NCBI GenBank assembly: GCA_024274915.1
Contig: JAJSAC010000039.1
Span: 1-38,283, forward strand
Direction of reading: 5' to 3'
DNA from: Thermodesulfobacteriota bacterium
GTDB taxonomy: Bacteria; Thermosulfidibacterota; Thermosulfidibacteria; Thermosulfidibacterales; B14-G1
Length of the DNA: 38,283 bases
The translations under genes and the position numbers were made by a program. The notes beneath the pieces are model-generated. The model saw nothing but the letters and a program-made list of their open reading frames with translations, was not told the origin of the DNA and did not search any database. Shown here one piece after another: positions 7,833-16,075 of this stretch (positions are counted from its first letter, which is position 1; each line of letters begins with the position of its first letter).

Positions 7833-8666
7833 TTCCTCTAAAAATATCCCGTGGACTGAGGGTGGAATGATGGCCAGATCCCGAGCCATCTCCAGGAGCC
7901 TCATCACCGCCTTCCTTCCTTCATCCCCCAGGCGGTAGGTGTACTCGTTGACGTAGAGATCTATGTGGCTTTGGATCACTTGGTCATCCATCTCCTGGGC
8001 ATGTTCTTTGATGTAGGGCCACGCCTCCTTTGGATGGTTTCTGGTGTACTTTATGCTTTCCAGGATGGCCTGCTGGATAGTTTCTATAGTCTCTGGACCC
8101 AGGGATCTCTTGGCCACAATCCCTCCCAGGGGGATGGGCAGCCCTGTCTCCTTCTCCCACCCCTCTCCCAGATCTGCTAGACACCTCAGTCCGTAGGATG
8201 GGTAGGTGAATCTCCCTTCGTGGATGATGAGTCCCACTTTCTCCCTTCCTGAAGCCACGGCAGGCATGATCTCGTCATACCGCATCACTACCAGCTCTTC
8301 CACTTGGGGGAATAGAATTCTCAGGAGTAGGGTGGCTGTGGTGTGAATGCCGGGCACCACCACCCTTTTTACCTCTCCTAAGGTGATCTGTTGAGATCTG
8401 GTGACCAAAAGGGGGCCACATCCCCTTCCTAGGGCGGCTCCAGTCTCCAGGAGGATGTAAGAGTCCAAGATGTAGCTCAAGGTGTGGAAGGAGACCTTGC
8501 TCACGTCCAAGGCTCTTCGCATGACTAAGGAGTTGAGCTCTTCCACATCTCTGATCGCCGGATCCAGCGCCAGTCCCGGTATTCTGACCCTCTTTTGGGC
8601 CAGGGCGTTGAATATAAAGGTGTCATTGGGACAGGGCGAAAAACCCAACGTCAGCTTTCTCTTCAC
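7827..8666 (-). CDS. mqnD: 1,4-dihydroxy-6-naphthoate synthase (menaquinone, futalosine pathway)
   Basis: Converts cyclic dehypoxanthinyl futalosine to 1,4-dihydroxy-6-naphthoate, late in the alternative menaquinone route. The 279-residue protein has the periplasmic-binding-protein-like fold of MqnA/MqnD. The diagnostic N-terminus is LGFSPCPNDTFIFNAL (7-22), with VSFHTLSYIL and a conserved LGRGCGPLLV region later; SPCPNDT favours MqnD over MqnA. The start GTG 8666 is set by a perfect AAGGAGGTG 5-6 bases upstream. No other mqn gene is in the window. It is first in the mqnD-hyuA-hyuB series on this strand. The finding implies a menaquinone-based, probably anaerobic respiratory chain. Confidence 0.9.
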   Translation of the reverse strand: MKRKLTLGFSPCPNDTFIFNALAQKRVRIPGLALDPAIRDVEELNSLVMRRALDVSKVSFHTLSYILDSYILLETGAALGRGCGPLLVTRSQQITLGEVKRVVVPGIHTTATLLLRILFPQVEELVVMRYDEIMPAVASGREKVGLIIHEGRFTYPSYGLRCLADLGEGWEKETGLPIPLGGIVAKRSLGPETIETIQQAILESIKYTRNHPKEAWPYIKEHAQEMDDQVIQSHIDLYVNEYTYRLGDEGRKAVMRLLEMARDLAIIPPSVHGIFLEER

Positions 8667-8698
8667 GGGTTCACCTCCTTGGCGCCGGATTTTACAGG

Positions 8699-8764
8699 CA
8701 TTGGCAGAACATAGGAAGACCTATTGCTCGGGGAGGGTTCGGAATGTAATAAACTCTGCCAATG
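8699..8764. other. Long-range inverted repeat between mqnD and the sulfate operon
   Basis: CATTGGCAGA (8699-8708) and TCTGCCAATG (8755-8764) are perfect 10-base inverted copies 46 bases apart. Between them ATAGG-AAGA-CCTAT (8711-8724) can form an inner hairpin. The segment sits between the divergent mqnD and DUF2061 genes. It could be two operator half-sites, or a structured RNA leader of either gene; on the minus strand a TTGACA overlaps the outer arm. It matches no riboswitch class I recognise. Confidence 0.45.
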
Positions 8765-8817
8765 TCAATTCTCCAGAGAGAAGACAGTAAGAGGTTGGCG
8801 GAGCTAGTAGTGGCAGT

Positions 8818-8870
8818 GGTACTTGACAGGTACTATCGTATCCTTTCTGTATAAGGCCTTGAGCCTTTTT
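8818..8870 (+). promoter_or_regulatory. Candidate promoter/operator for the DUF2061-cysDN operon
   Basis: GGTACT occurs at 8818-8823 and 8829-8834, exactly 11 bases (one helical turn) apart, and TTGACA (8823-8828) lies between them. TATAAG at 8850-8855 is the best -10 look-alike, but its 21-base spacing is too long for an ordinary sigma-70 site, so an activator or another sigma factor would be needed. A small hairpin (AAGGC 8853-8857 with GCCTT 8863-8867) followed by Ts may attenuate transcription. All of this is tentative. Confidence 0.3.
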
Positions 8871-8889
8871 GGGGGGGTGAGAGAGGAAG

Positions 8890-9186
8890 ATGGAAGATTA
8901 CCGGGTGAGAAGCATAGTGAAAACAATCAGCTGGAGGGTTCTGGCTACCCTTGCCACCATGTTGATAGTCTTTGCTTTCACGGGGAGGGCCAAGCTCTCT
9001 GTGGGAGTAGGCCTTGTGGAAGCTGTATCCAAGATGGTCCTCTATTATCTGCACGAGCGGGCTTGGGGCAAGGTATCTTGGGGCAAATTGAGACACCCCT
9101 TGGCTGATCTGGTCTTAAAGAAGGAGCTTACGCCAGAGGACAAGGAGCTTATTCATCAGAGGCTTAGAGAGCTCGGCTATATGTAG
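8890..9186 (+). CDS. DUF2061 small membrane protein
   Basis: A 98-residue protein of the DUF2061 family, recognised by RSIVKTISWRVLATLATM (7-24), TGRAKLSVGVGLVEAVSKM and the YYLHERAW motif (52-59). Two hydrophobic helices (about 17-31 and 36-53) predict an inner-membrane protein. The function of the family is not established; members are often found beside sulfate assimilation genes, and here it opens the cysDN operon, so a link to sulfate activation or transport is inference from context. The tail (about 60-98) is longer than usual and ends LRELGYM, curiously like the LRALGYM end of CysD downstream. The start is supported by GAGAGAGGAAG just upstream. Confidence 0.85.
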   Translation: MEDYRVRSIVKTISWRVLATLATMLIVFAFTGRAKLSVGVGLVEAVSKMVLYYLHERAWGKVSWGKLRHPLADLVLKKELTPEDKELIHQRLRELGYM

Positions 9187-9198
9187 AAGGGGGGCCTA

Positions 9199-10551
9199 AT
9201 GGAGAAGAGGAAGGCTCTGGTGGTGGGTATAGATGGTGTCCCCTGCACCTTGGTGAGGGAGTTTGTGGAAAGGGGCTATATGCCCAATTTCCAAGCCATG
9301 CTGGGCGACGGTTATAGGTTATACCAGATGGATGCTTCCCTGCCCGATATCTCTTCTGTGTCTTGGACAACCTTCTTAACAGGAGTGAACCCGGCAGAGC
9401 ACAGTATCTATGGGTTCATCCATTTAGACAGGAGGGACTACAGTCTCCGCTTTCCCAATTCGGGTAATGTGTTGGCCCCCACCTTTTTCCAGGTTTTGGG
9501 GCTGGACCCGGGGGGGAAAGAGTCTTCCCTGGCCCGGCGGTATCTTCCCAGACTTAAAGAGGCCAGGACCTCCATTGTGATCAACGTTCCCCACACCTAT
9601 CCTGCTTATCCCATGAACGGGGTGCTTATCTCGGGCTTTGTGGCCCTGGATCTGGCCCGGGCTGTCTACCCTCCCGTATTGGTTTCCACCCTGAAGAGAA
9701 TGGGGTACGTGATAGATGTGGACCCCAGCAAAGGTCATCGGGACAAGGAAGGTTTTTTAGAAGACCTCTTCCATGCTTTGGATAGGAGGCAGGAGGCCTT
9801 CGATCTATTCTTCAAAGGTGGATGGGACCTCTTTGTAGCTTGCATAACTGAGACGGATCGGTTGCACCACTTCTTTTTTGATGCTGCTTTGCACGAAGCC
9901 CATTCCTACCACGGGGCTTTCATCGATTTTTACAAAAGGCTGGACGATCTTGTAGGCCATCTCTACGACATGTTTCGTTCCCAGTATGGAGAGGGGGGCC
10001 TATTCATGGTCCTGTCCGATCATGGGTTTGCCACCCTGAAGAGGGAGGTGAATGTCAACAGGATCCTAGAAGAAGGGGGATTTTTGAAGTTGAAAGAGGA
10101 AGGGGAGCGGTACGAGAGGATTGCCTCGGGGACTAGAGCCTTTGCCATGGATCCCTGCCGCATTTACCTCCATTACAAAGACCGGTATCCCCTGGGCGAG
10201 GTGGAGGAAGGGGAGGCCGATGGGCTCTTGGAGAAGTTGACTGACCTCTTTCAAAACCTGAAGGATGAGGAGGGAAGCCCGGTCATCAGGGCCATTTACA
10301 GGAGAGGGGAGATATACCAGGGGCCCTTCATGAACGATGCCCCCGACCTTCTCTGTCTCCCTGTGGACGGTTACGATTTGAAGGGCAGGGTCGGTGCAGA
10401 GACGGTGTTCACCGATAGCGTCTTTGCAGGTATGCACAATCAGTACGACGCCATGCTCCTACTGCCGGAGGAGAAGGGTTTCAGTGGTAAGCCCCAGATA
10501 GGAGATCTGGCAGCCTTGTTGTTAGACCACTTTTGTGAGGAGGATCTTTGA
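9199..10551 (+). CDS. Alkaline-phosphatase-superfamily (type I phosphodiesterase/nucleotide pyrophosphatase) enzyme
   Basis: A 450-residue metal-dependent hydrolase of phosphomonoesters, diesters or nucleotides. The superfamily signatures are visible: GIDG (10-13) with metal ligand D12, the nucleophile region SSVSWTTFLTG (52-62, T57 or T58), a TETDRLHHFFFD segment, and SDHGF (273-277). No signal peptide or membrane helix is seen, so it is probably cytosolic, which is less usual for the family. It lies 12 bases after the DUF2061 gene and its stop overlaps the cysD start (TGATG), so it is part of the sulfate-activation operon. A nucleotide substrate such as APS, PAP or pyrophosphate-linked compounds is an attractive inference; sequence alone does not show it. 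Start ATG 9199 has GGGGGGCC upstream, a weak ribosome site. Confidence 0.85.
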   Translation: MEKRKALVVGIDGVPCTLVREFVERGYMPNFQAMLGDGYRLYQMDASLPDISSVSWTTFLTGVNPAEHSIYGFIHLDRRDYSLRFPNSGNVLAPTFFQVLGLDPGGKESSLARRYLPRLKEARTSIVINVPHTYPAYPMNGVLISGFVALDLARAVYPPVLVSTLKRMGYVIDVDPSKGHRDKEGFLEDLFHALDRRQEAFDLFFKGGWDLFVACITETDRLHHFFFDAALHEAHSYHGAFIDFYKRLDDLVGHLYDMFRSQYGEGGLFMVLSDHGFATLKREVNVNRILEEGGFLKLKEEGERYERIASGTRAFAMDPCRIYLHYKDRYPLGEVEEGEADGLLEKLTDLFQNLKDEEGSPVIRAIYRRGEIYQGPFMNDAPDLLCLPVDGYDLKGRVGAETVFTDSVFAGMHNQYDAMLLLPEEKGFSGKPQIGDLAALLLDHFCEEDL

Positions 10552-11354
10552 TGGATTACCTGGATCAGTTGGAGAGCAAGAGCATCTATATCATCAGGGA
10601 GGCTTACTATAGATTCAGGGACATTGCCATGCTTTGGTCTGTGGGTAAGGACTCCACCACCCTTCTTTGGTTGTGTCGCAAGGCCTTCTTTGGGGACATC
10701 CCTTTCCCCGTTATCCATATAGATACGGGCTATAAGTTCCCCGAGATGTACGAGTTCAGGGATAGACTGGCCAAAGAGTGGGGGTTGAATCTAATAGTTG
10801 GTAGAAATGAGGAAAAACTGAAGGATGGCATGGGGCCCTTTAAAGGGAGCAAGCTGGAGTGTTGTACAGAACTGAAGACCAACGCCCTCAAGCAGGTCAT
10901 AGCCGGGTACGGGCTCAAGGCCATCTTGTTGGGTATTAGGAGGGACGAGCACGGTATCAGGGCTAAAGAGAGATACTTCTCTCCTAGAGATACCCAGTTC
11001 AAATGGAACTACGAGGACCAGCCCGCTGAAATCTGGGACCAGTACAAGTCCAAGGTGGAGGAGGAGGAACACTTCAGGATTCATCCCCTCCTTCATTTCA
11101 CCGAGTTGGACGTGTGGGAGTACGTGAAGAGGGAGAATATCCCTATAGTGGAGCTCTACTTCTCTAAAGAGGGCAAGAGGTTTAGGAGCATTGGGTGTGT
11201 CCCCTGTTGTAGCCCCGTGAAGTCTGACGCCAGAAGTGTAGATGAGATCATAGAAGAGCTAAGAGTCTCTAAGACCCCCGAGAGGGCAGGAAGGGCCCAA
11301 GACAAGGAAGACACTTACACCATGCAGAAGCTCAGAGCCCTGGGCTATATGTGA
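10551..11354 (+). CDS. cysD: Sulfate adenylyltransferase subunit 2 (ATP sulfurylase small subunit)
   Basis: Makes adenosine 5'-phosphosulfate (APS) from sulfate and ATP, together with the GTPase CysN. The 267-residue product has the PP-loop SVGKDST (30-36), HIDTGYKFPEMYEFRD, and a C-terminal region IGCVPCCSPVKSDARS followed by RAGRAQDKEDTYTMQKLR, as in the shorter CysD forms. The family PP-loop usually reads SxGKDS, so this is intact. ATG 10551 overlaps the preceding stop and has GAGGAG about 8 bases upstream. Its stop overlaps a possible GTG start of cysN. It belongs to the four-gene operon DUF2061-AlkP-cysD-cysN. Confidence 0.95.
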   Translation: MDYLDQLESKSIYIIREAYYRFRDIAMLWSVGKDSTTLLWLCRKAFFGDIPFPVIHIDTGYKFPEMYEFRDRLAKEWGLNLIVGRNEEKLKDGMGPFKGSKLECCTELKTNALKQVIAGYGLKAILLGIRRDEHGIRAKERYFSPRDTQFKWNYEDQPAEIWDQYKSKVEEEEHFRIHPLLHFTELDVWEYVKRENIPIVELYFSKEGKRFRSIGCVPCCSPVKSDARSVDEIIEELRVSKTPERAGRAQDKEDTYTMQKLRALGYM

Positions 11355-11383
11355 GGGGGAGACCTGGAGATAAGGAGGGAACA

Positions 11384-12613
11384 TTGAGGGAGGACAGCCT
11401 TAAGTTTGTTATCGTAGGCCACGTGGACCACGGCAAAAGCACCTTAATAGGGAGGCTGTTGTACGATACCAATAGTCTGCCCGAGGAGAAGTTTGAGGAA
11501 ATAAAGGCCACGTCGAAGGTTCTGGGGAGGGAAGTGGAGTTTGCTTTCCTCATGGACGCCCTCAAGGAGGAGAGGGAGAGGGGAATCACCATTGACACCG
11601 CTCAGATCTTCTTCAGGACTCCCCAGAGGACCTACGTCATCATAGACGCCCCTGGACACAAGGAGTTCATCAAAAATATGATCACGGGGGCCAGCCAGGC
11701 CGAAGCGGCCATATTGATAGTGGATGTTGACGAGGGTGTGAGAGAACAGACCAGGCGCCACGGTTATCTCCTCTCCATGTTGGGTCTGAACCAGGTTTGT
11801 GTAGTGATCAACAAGATGGACCTAGTGGATTACTCCCGGGAACGGTTTGAGGAGGTTAAAGGAGATATCATTGCCTATCTGGATGGCTTGGGCATCGCTC
11901 CATCCTTTGTGATCCCTATTTCGGCTTTGAAGGGTGACAACGTGGCCTCTCTGTCGCCCAACTTGGAGTGGTACTCCGGTCCCACTGTTTTAAAGGCTTT
12001 GGCGACCTTTGATGGCGCAAAAATAGAGGAGAGGCCTTTTCGATTTCCCGTTCAGGATGTCTATCTGATGGGGGACAGAAAGGTCCTGGTGGGGAGGGTG
12101 GAGTCGGGAGAGGTTAAGAAGGGCCAAAAGGTGGTGGTGGCTGGCAGAGGGGAGAAAACTTCTGTGGCCTCCATAGAGAAGTTCCCGGTGGAGAATCCCG
12201 AGAAGGCTCAGTACGGCGAGTCCATAGGTCTTTGCCTGGAGCGTCAGGAGGGGATAGGCAGGGGGGAGGTTATTGCCTCGGAGCCTTTGCCCAGGACTAC
12301 TGGCACCGTGAGGGGCAGCGTCTTCTGGATGGAGAACCTGCCGTACAAGAAAGGTGATAAGGTGGTCTTCAGATGTGTCACCCAGGAGGTAAAGGGTGAG
12401 ATCCATGAAATCCTTAGAAAATACGATCCTGCCTCCATGGAGAAGAAGGAGGAGGGGGCCCAGGAGATCCTGCCTGCTGAGGTGGCCGAGGTGATCATAA
12501 GGCTGGACAGGCCTGTCTTGGTGGATCCATTCTCCTTCATCTCCGAGATGGGCAGGTTTGTCATTGAGATGAACGGCATTCCTGTGGCAGGGGGGATCGT
12601 TTCTAGGGAATGA
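11384..12613 (+). CDS. cysN: Sulfate adenylyltransferase subunit 1 (CysN GTPase)
   Basis: EF-Tu-like GTPase that drives APS synthesis by CysD. In the 409-residue product the G-motifs are GHVDHGKST (G1, 12-20), the GITIDTAQ switch I region, DAPGH (G3, 88-92) and NKMD (G4, 143-146). Two beta-barrel domains follow (about 200-400). There is no C-terminal APS kinase (CysC) fusion. TTG 11384 is chosen because AAGGAGGG ends 4 bases upstream and the protein then starts right at the G domain. GTG 11351, overlapping the cysD stop, would add 11 residues. G1 reads VDHGKS as in EF-Tu rather than the VDDGKS of enterobacterial CysN. Confidence 0.93.
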   Translation: MREDSLKFVIVGHVDHGKSTLIGRLLYDTNSLPEEKFEEIKATSKVLGREVEFAFLMDALKEERERGITIDTAQIFFRTPQRTYVIIDAPGHKEFIKNMITGASQAEAAILIVDVDEGVREQTRRHGYLLSMLGLNQVCVVINKMDLVDYSRERFEEVKGDIIAYLDGLGIAPSFVIPISALKGDNVASLSPNLEWYSGPTVLKALATFDGAKIEERPFRFPVQDVYLMGDRKVLVGRVESGEVKKGQKVVVAGRGEKTSVASIEKFPVENPEKAQYGESIGLCLERQEGIGRGEVIASEPLPRTTGTVRGSVFWMENLPYKKGDKVVFRCVTQEVKGEIHEILRKYDPASMEKKEEGAQEILPAEVAEVIIRLDRPVLVDPFSFISEMGRFVIEMNGIPVAGGIVSRE

Positions 12614-12704
12614 TTTGGGTTGGGAGTCGTTATGGGTGTGCACAGGGGGATATGGGATGGGAAAGGGAAGTGGGCGGGGTGTTGAATAATTGGGAGTGGG
12701 GGAA

Positions 12705-13154
12705 ATGAAGCTCTGTTTGGTGTGTTCCTCCGGAGGTCATCTTATGCAAATGCAGTTCCTCCGGAAGCTGTGGGAGGGGTATGACAGGTTCTGGGTCACC
12801 TTTCCTAAAAAAGATGCGAAAGCTTTGCTGGGGAGTGAAAGGCGGTACTGGGCCTACTTCCCTACCAACAGAAACCTTAAAAACTTTTTTAGGAACCTTT
12901 TTTTGGCTATTAGGGTCCTGGTGAAGGAGCGCCCTGATGCTGTCCTGACCACGGGGGCCGCTGTAGGGGTTCCCTTCATATACGTGGGGAGGATGCTAGG
13001 TATTACCACCGTGTACGTGGAGTCCCTCACCAGGGTGAAGGAGCTTTCCCTCTCGGGTAAGTTGGTCTATCCCTTTGTTGACCATTTGCTGGTCCAGTGG
13101 CCTGAAGTGGCGGGTAGGTACCCCAGGGCTAGGTGTAGGGGGAGGGTGGTGTGA
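12705..13154 (+). CDS. pssD: Alg14/PssD-type glycosyltransferase subunit
   Basis: Membrane-associated partner of a split GT-B glycosyltransferase, as in Alg14 or the rhizobial PssD. The 149-residue protein starts MKLCLVCSSGGHL (SSGGH at 8-12), contains TTGAAVGVP and VYVESLTRV, and ends after LVQWPE. These are the family marks of the acceptor/membrane-binding half. ATG 12705 is preferred over TTG 12690 because it gives the canonical N-terminus. The stop overlaps the GTG start of the Alg13/PssE half (GTGA). It follows cysN after 91 bases of G-rich non-coding DNA. The acceptor is probably a polyprenyl-linked sugar in exopolysaccharide synthesis, but no other polysaccharide genes are adjacent apart from a distant ugd at 22533. 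Confidence 0.85.
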   Translation: MKLCLVCSSGGHLMQMQFLRKLWEGYDRFWVTFPKKDAKALLGSERRYWAYFPTNRNLKNFFRNLFLAIRVLVKERPDAVLTTGAAVGVPFIYVGRMLGITTVYVESLTRVKELSLSGKLVYPFVDHLLVQWPEVAGRYPRARCRGRVV

Positions 13155-13630
13155 TCTTCGTCACCGTGGGAACGGAGAAATTTCCCTTTGACAGGCTGGT
13201 GAGGTGTGTGGACTTGGCTGTAGGGGAGGGGAAGATAATGGAAGAGGTCTTTATTCAAAAAGGACACTCCTCTTACGTTCCCCAATACGCGAAATACACC
13301 GAGTTCTTGGGGTTTCCCCGGATGATGGATATGCTGCAAAGGTCTAGGGTCGTTGTTTCCCATGCAGGAGTAGGTTCTTTTCTTTTGTGTATTCAACTGG
13401 GGAAGGTGCCTATCCTTGTTCCAAGAAGGGCGACATTGGGGGAACATCTGGACGATCATCAGTTGGAGTTCGCTAAAGTGATCGAGTTGCTGAACAAGGC
13501 TATAGTGACTTACGACGAGAAGCAAGTTTTGGAGAAGTTGCATTGGTATCCCAAGTTGGCAGCAAAGGTCGCTCTCTCTCTTTCTCCAGGGAGGAAGAGG
13601 TTATTGTCTCACTTGGAGGCTATACTATAA
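13151..13630 (+). CDS. pssE: Alg13/PssE-type glycosyltransferase subunit
   Basis: Catalytic, nucleotide-sugar-binding half of the split transferase (GT28 C-terminal domain). The 159-residue protein begins MIFVTVGTEKFPFDRLV and has SHAGVGSFLLCIQLGKVPILVPR as the sugar-nucleotide site, then EHLDDHQLEFA. This pattern matches Alg13 and PssE closely. It starts with GTG 13151 overlapping the pssD stop. Together with PssD it should add one sugar, probably from a UDP donor (GlcA in the rhizobial pair, GlcNAc in Alg13/14). Which donor is used here is not known. Confidence 0.87.
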   Translation: MIFVTVGTEKFPFDRLVRCVDLAVGEGKIMEEVFIQKGHSSYVPQYAKYTEFLGFPRMMDMLQRSRVVVSHAGVGSFLLCIQLGKVPILVPRRATLGEHLDDHQLEFAKVIELLNKAIVTYDEKQVLEKLHWYPKLAAKVALSLSPGRKRLLSHLEAIL

Positions 13631-13633
13631 TAG

Positions 13634-13665
13634 AAAAACGGCAGGTGGACTCCTCCACCTGCCGT
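13634..13665 (-). terminator. Rho-independent terminator of maeB
   Basis: ACGGCAGGTGGA (13638-13649) pairs perfectly with TCCACCTGCCGT (13654-13665) across a 4-base loop. On the minus strand the stem is followed by TTTTT (13638-13634 region), a textbook terminator 19 bases past the maeB stop. The plus strand has no T-run, so any effect on the pssDE transcript would be weaker. Confidence 0.92.
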
Positions 13666-13683
13666 CAATGAGCACGAAAAAGG

Positions 13684-15963
13684 TTATTCTGCTTCCTCCA
13701 TCTCCTGGGCTTCAACGACAGCTACGGCTACAAGATTGAAGATCTCTTCTGGTGTGGAGCCTCTTTGCAGCACGTGGGCTGATCTTTTGAGACCTTGGAG
13801 GATGGGTCCGATGACCTTAGCACAGCCTAACCTGTGGACCAGTTTGTAGGCAATGTTGCCAGCATCCAGGGTGGGGAAGATGAGCACATTGGCCCTCTCC
13901 TTGAGACTGGAGAAGGGATAAGTCCCTTTCAAGATTTCAGGAACCACGGCGGTGTCGGCTTGCATTTCACCGTCTATGGTGAGGAAAGGTTCCCTCTCTT
14001 TCACAATCTCTGTGGCTTTTCGCACCTTCTCGGCGGTGGGGTGATCCACTGAGCCGAAGTTGGAGTAGGAGAGCATGGCCACTTTGGGTTCCACGCCAAA
14101 CTTGCGGGCAGTTTCGGCCGTGCAGATGGCCACCTCTGCCAGATCTTCAGCTGTTGGATCTATGTTCACGGTGGTATCGGCGAAGAACATGAGATCATCC
14201 TTGAGAACCACAATGTAGACACCGGAGGCTTTGGATATCCCTTTCTTGGTCTTGAGCACCTTGAGAATGTGGGAGAGAACAGTGGAGTAGTGCTGGTCCT
14301 GGCCACCGATGAAGACGTCAGCGTCGCCCATGTGGAGCATCATAGCGCCTAGGGTGTTGGGGCCCCTGGCGACGAGTCTCCTGGCCTCGGCCAGGGTGAC
14401 ACCTTTTCTCTTCCTCATGGAATAGAGTTGTTGGGCGTAAAGTTCAGCCTTATCGAAGCGCAGGGGATCAATGATTTCGATACCCTTGAGTTCCAGTTTG
14501 AGTGCTGTGGCCTTCTCCTTGATCTCTTCTTTGTTCCCGATGAGAATGGGCTTTCCGATTTTCTCATCCAGGATGACCTGGGATACCCTGAGAATGTCGG
14601 GATGGCTCCCCTCGGGGAAGACGATCCTCTTGGGTTTCCTCTTGGCCCTGTTGATGAAAGCCCTGACCACTTCGCCCATTTTGCCTCTGAGGCGGGCCTC
14701 CAGGTACTCTTTGTATTTTTCGAAATCTTCTATCTTTATCCTGGCCACCCCCGAATCTATAGCGGCCTTGGCAACGGCAGTGGCTTCCCAGAGGGTTACT
14801 CTGTGGTCCAGGGGTTTGGGAATGATGTACTCGGGGCCGAACTCCAGCTTGTCCAGGTTGTAGGCCCTGAGCACGTATTCTGGTACATCCCCAGCTTTGG
14901 CCAAGTCAGCCAAGGCTTTGGCCGCTGCCACTTTCATCTCTTCGTTTATGGCCCTGGCTCTCACATCCAGGGCTCCCCTGAATATATGGGGGAATCCCAG
15001 CACATTGTTCACTTGGTTGGGATAGTCAGACCTTCCGGTGGCTATTATTGCGTCTTTGCGAACCTCCAGGACCTCTTCGGGGGTGATCTCGGGATCTGGG
15101 TTGGCGCAGGCGAAGATGATGGGCTTTGGGGCCATGCTTTTGACCATCTCTTGGGTGACGGCACCTTTTACGGAAACTCCTATGAATACATCGGCCCCTT
15201 TCATGGCTTCTTCCAAGGTTCTTAGACCGGTTTCGACGGCGAACTCTTCTTTATAGGGATTCATGCCTGCTGTACGGCCCTTGTATATGACCCCCTTGCT
15301 GTCGCACATGATGATGTTCTCTTTCTTGACGCCGACAAGGAGGATCATCTTGGCGCAGGCTATACCTGCGGCCCCGGCTCCGTTGACCACCACTTTGACG
15401 TCTTCTGCTTTTTTGCCTACCAGTTCCAGTGCGTTTATGAGGCCGGCTGTTGTGATGATGGCTGTACCGTGCTGGTCATCGTGGAATACAGGTATGTCCA
15501 TGATTTCCTTGAGCCTTTCTTCGATATAGAAGCACTCGGGAGCCTTGATATCTTCTAGGTTTATACCGCCGAAGGTAGGTTCCAGGAGTTTAACCACCCT
15601 GATGATCTCGTCGGGGTCTTCGGTGTCAATCTCAATATCGAAGACATCAACGTCTGCAAAGGTTTTGAAGAGGACTCCCTTACCTTCCATCACTGGCTTC
15701 CCGGAGAGGGCGCCTATATTACCCAGGCCCAACACGGCAGTTCCGTTGCTGACCACTGCCACTAGATTACCTTTGGCAGTGTAAACAAAGGCTTTGTCTG
15801 GATCTTCCGCTATCTCCAAACAAGGATATGCTACTCCTGGTGTATAGGCTAGTGACAAATCCCTTTGAGTCTCACAGGGCTTGGTTATAGTGATTTCAAT
15901 CTTTCCTGGTCGCCCTATGGAGTGGTACTCTAGTGCTTCTTCTTTCCGGATCTTGCCAGTCAT
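13684..15963 (-). CDS. maeB: Malic enzyme with C-terminal phosphotransacetylase-like domain
   Basis: Oxidative decarboxylation of malate to pyruvate, usually with NADP, in the cytosol. The 759-residue protein has an N-terminal malic enzyme domain (about 1-160: [54 protein letters not shown]), an NAD(P)-binding domain (about 165-410: [12 protein letters not shown]), and a phosphate acetyl/butyryltransferase-like domain (about 430-755). That layout and length are those of MaeB; the C-terminal domain usually regulates the enzyme via acetyl-CoA and is not catalytic. ATG 15963 has AGGAGGGA 8 bases upstream. It is a single-gene unit, closed by a strong terminator and divergent from folC. Confidence 0.96.
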   Translation of the reverse strand: MTGKIRKEEALEYHSIGRPGKIEITITKPCETQRDLSLAYTPGVAYPCLEIAEDPDKAFVYTAKGNLVAVVSNGTAVLGLGNIGALSGKPVMEGKGVLFKTFADVDVFDIEIDTEDPDEIIRVVKLLEPTFGGINLEDIKAPECFYIEERLKEIMDIPVFHDDQHGTAIITTAGLINALELVGKKAEDVKVVVNGAGAAGIACAKMILLVGVKKENIIMCDSKGVIYKGRTAGMNPYKEEFAVETGLRTLEEAMKGADVFIGVSVKGAVTQEMVKSMAPKPIIFACANPDPEITPEEVLEVRKDAIIATGRSDYPNQVNNVLGFPHIFRGALDVRARAINEEMKVAAAKALADLAKAGDVPEYVLRAYNLDKLEFGPEYIIPKPLDHRVTLWEATAVAKAAIDSGVARIKIEDFEKYKEYLEARLRGKMGEVVRAFINRAKRKPKRIVFPEGSHPDILRVSQVILDEKIGKPILIGNKEEIKEKATALKLELKGIEIIDPLRFDKAELYAQQLYSMRKRKGVTLAEARRLVARGPNTLGAMMLHMGDADVFIGGQDQHYSTVLSHILKVLKTKKGISKASGVYIVVLKDDLMFFADTTVNIDPTAEDLAEVAICTAETARKFGVEPKVAMLSYSNFGSVDHPTAEKVRKATEIVKEREPFLTIDGEMQADTAVVPEILKGTYPFSSLKERANVLIFPTLDAGNIAYKLVHRLGCAKVIGPILQGLKRSAHVLQRGSTPEEIFNLVAVAVVEAQEMEEAE

Positions 15964-15990
15964 GGCTTAGTCCCTCCTAAAAATAAAGTA

Positions 15991-16012
15991 CGCGTCCTTA
16001 TACAAGAACGCG
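15991..16012. promoter_or_regulatory. 22-bp palindrome between maeB and folC, candidate operator
   Basis: CGCGTCCTTAT at 15991-16001 and ACAAGAACGCG at 16002-16012 form an inverted repeat with 9 of 11 positions matching. On the minus strand it holds TATAAG, which could be the maeB -10 element, so a bound regulator would block maeB. It lies 28 bases before the maeB start codon. The binding protein is unknown. Confidence 0.4.
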
Positions 16013-16045
16013 CCCCCCAATAGCCCTATTTTGCTCCTGTATTAT

Positions 16046-16075
16046 TTGATTTATTGTTATCGGACTATATATGAT
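16046..16075 (+). promoter_or_regulatory. Candidate sigma-70 promoter for folC
   Basis: TTGATT (16046-16051) and TATGAT (16070-16075) are 18 bases apart in an AT-rich stretch. If used, transcription would begin near 16082, downstream of ATG 16071, and the folC start would have to be ATG 16140. The fit is fair but there is no further proof. Confidence 0.35.

Noticed and set aside
8853-8870. Rho-independent terminator before DUF2061 (AAGGC-CTTGA-GCCTT plus Ts)
   Set aside because: A five-base stem and a five-T run interrupted by Gs are too weak; kept only as a possible attenuator.
14428-15225. A 265-codon open frame on the strand opposite maeB
   Set aside because: It is wholly antisense to a well-conserved malic enzyme, has no recognisable domain and no ribosome site, so it is a shadow of codon bias.
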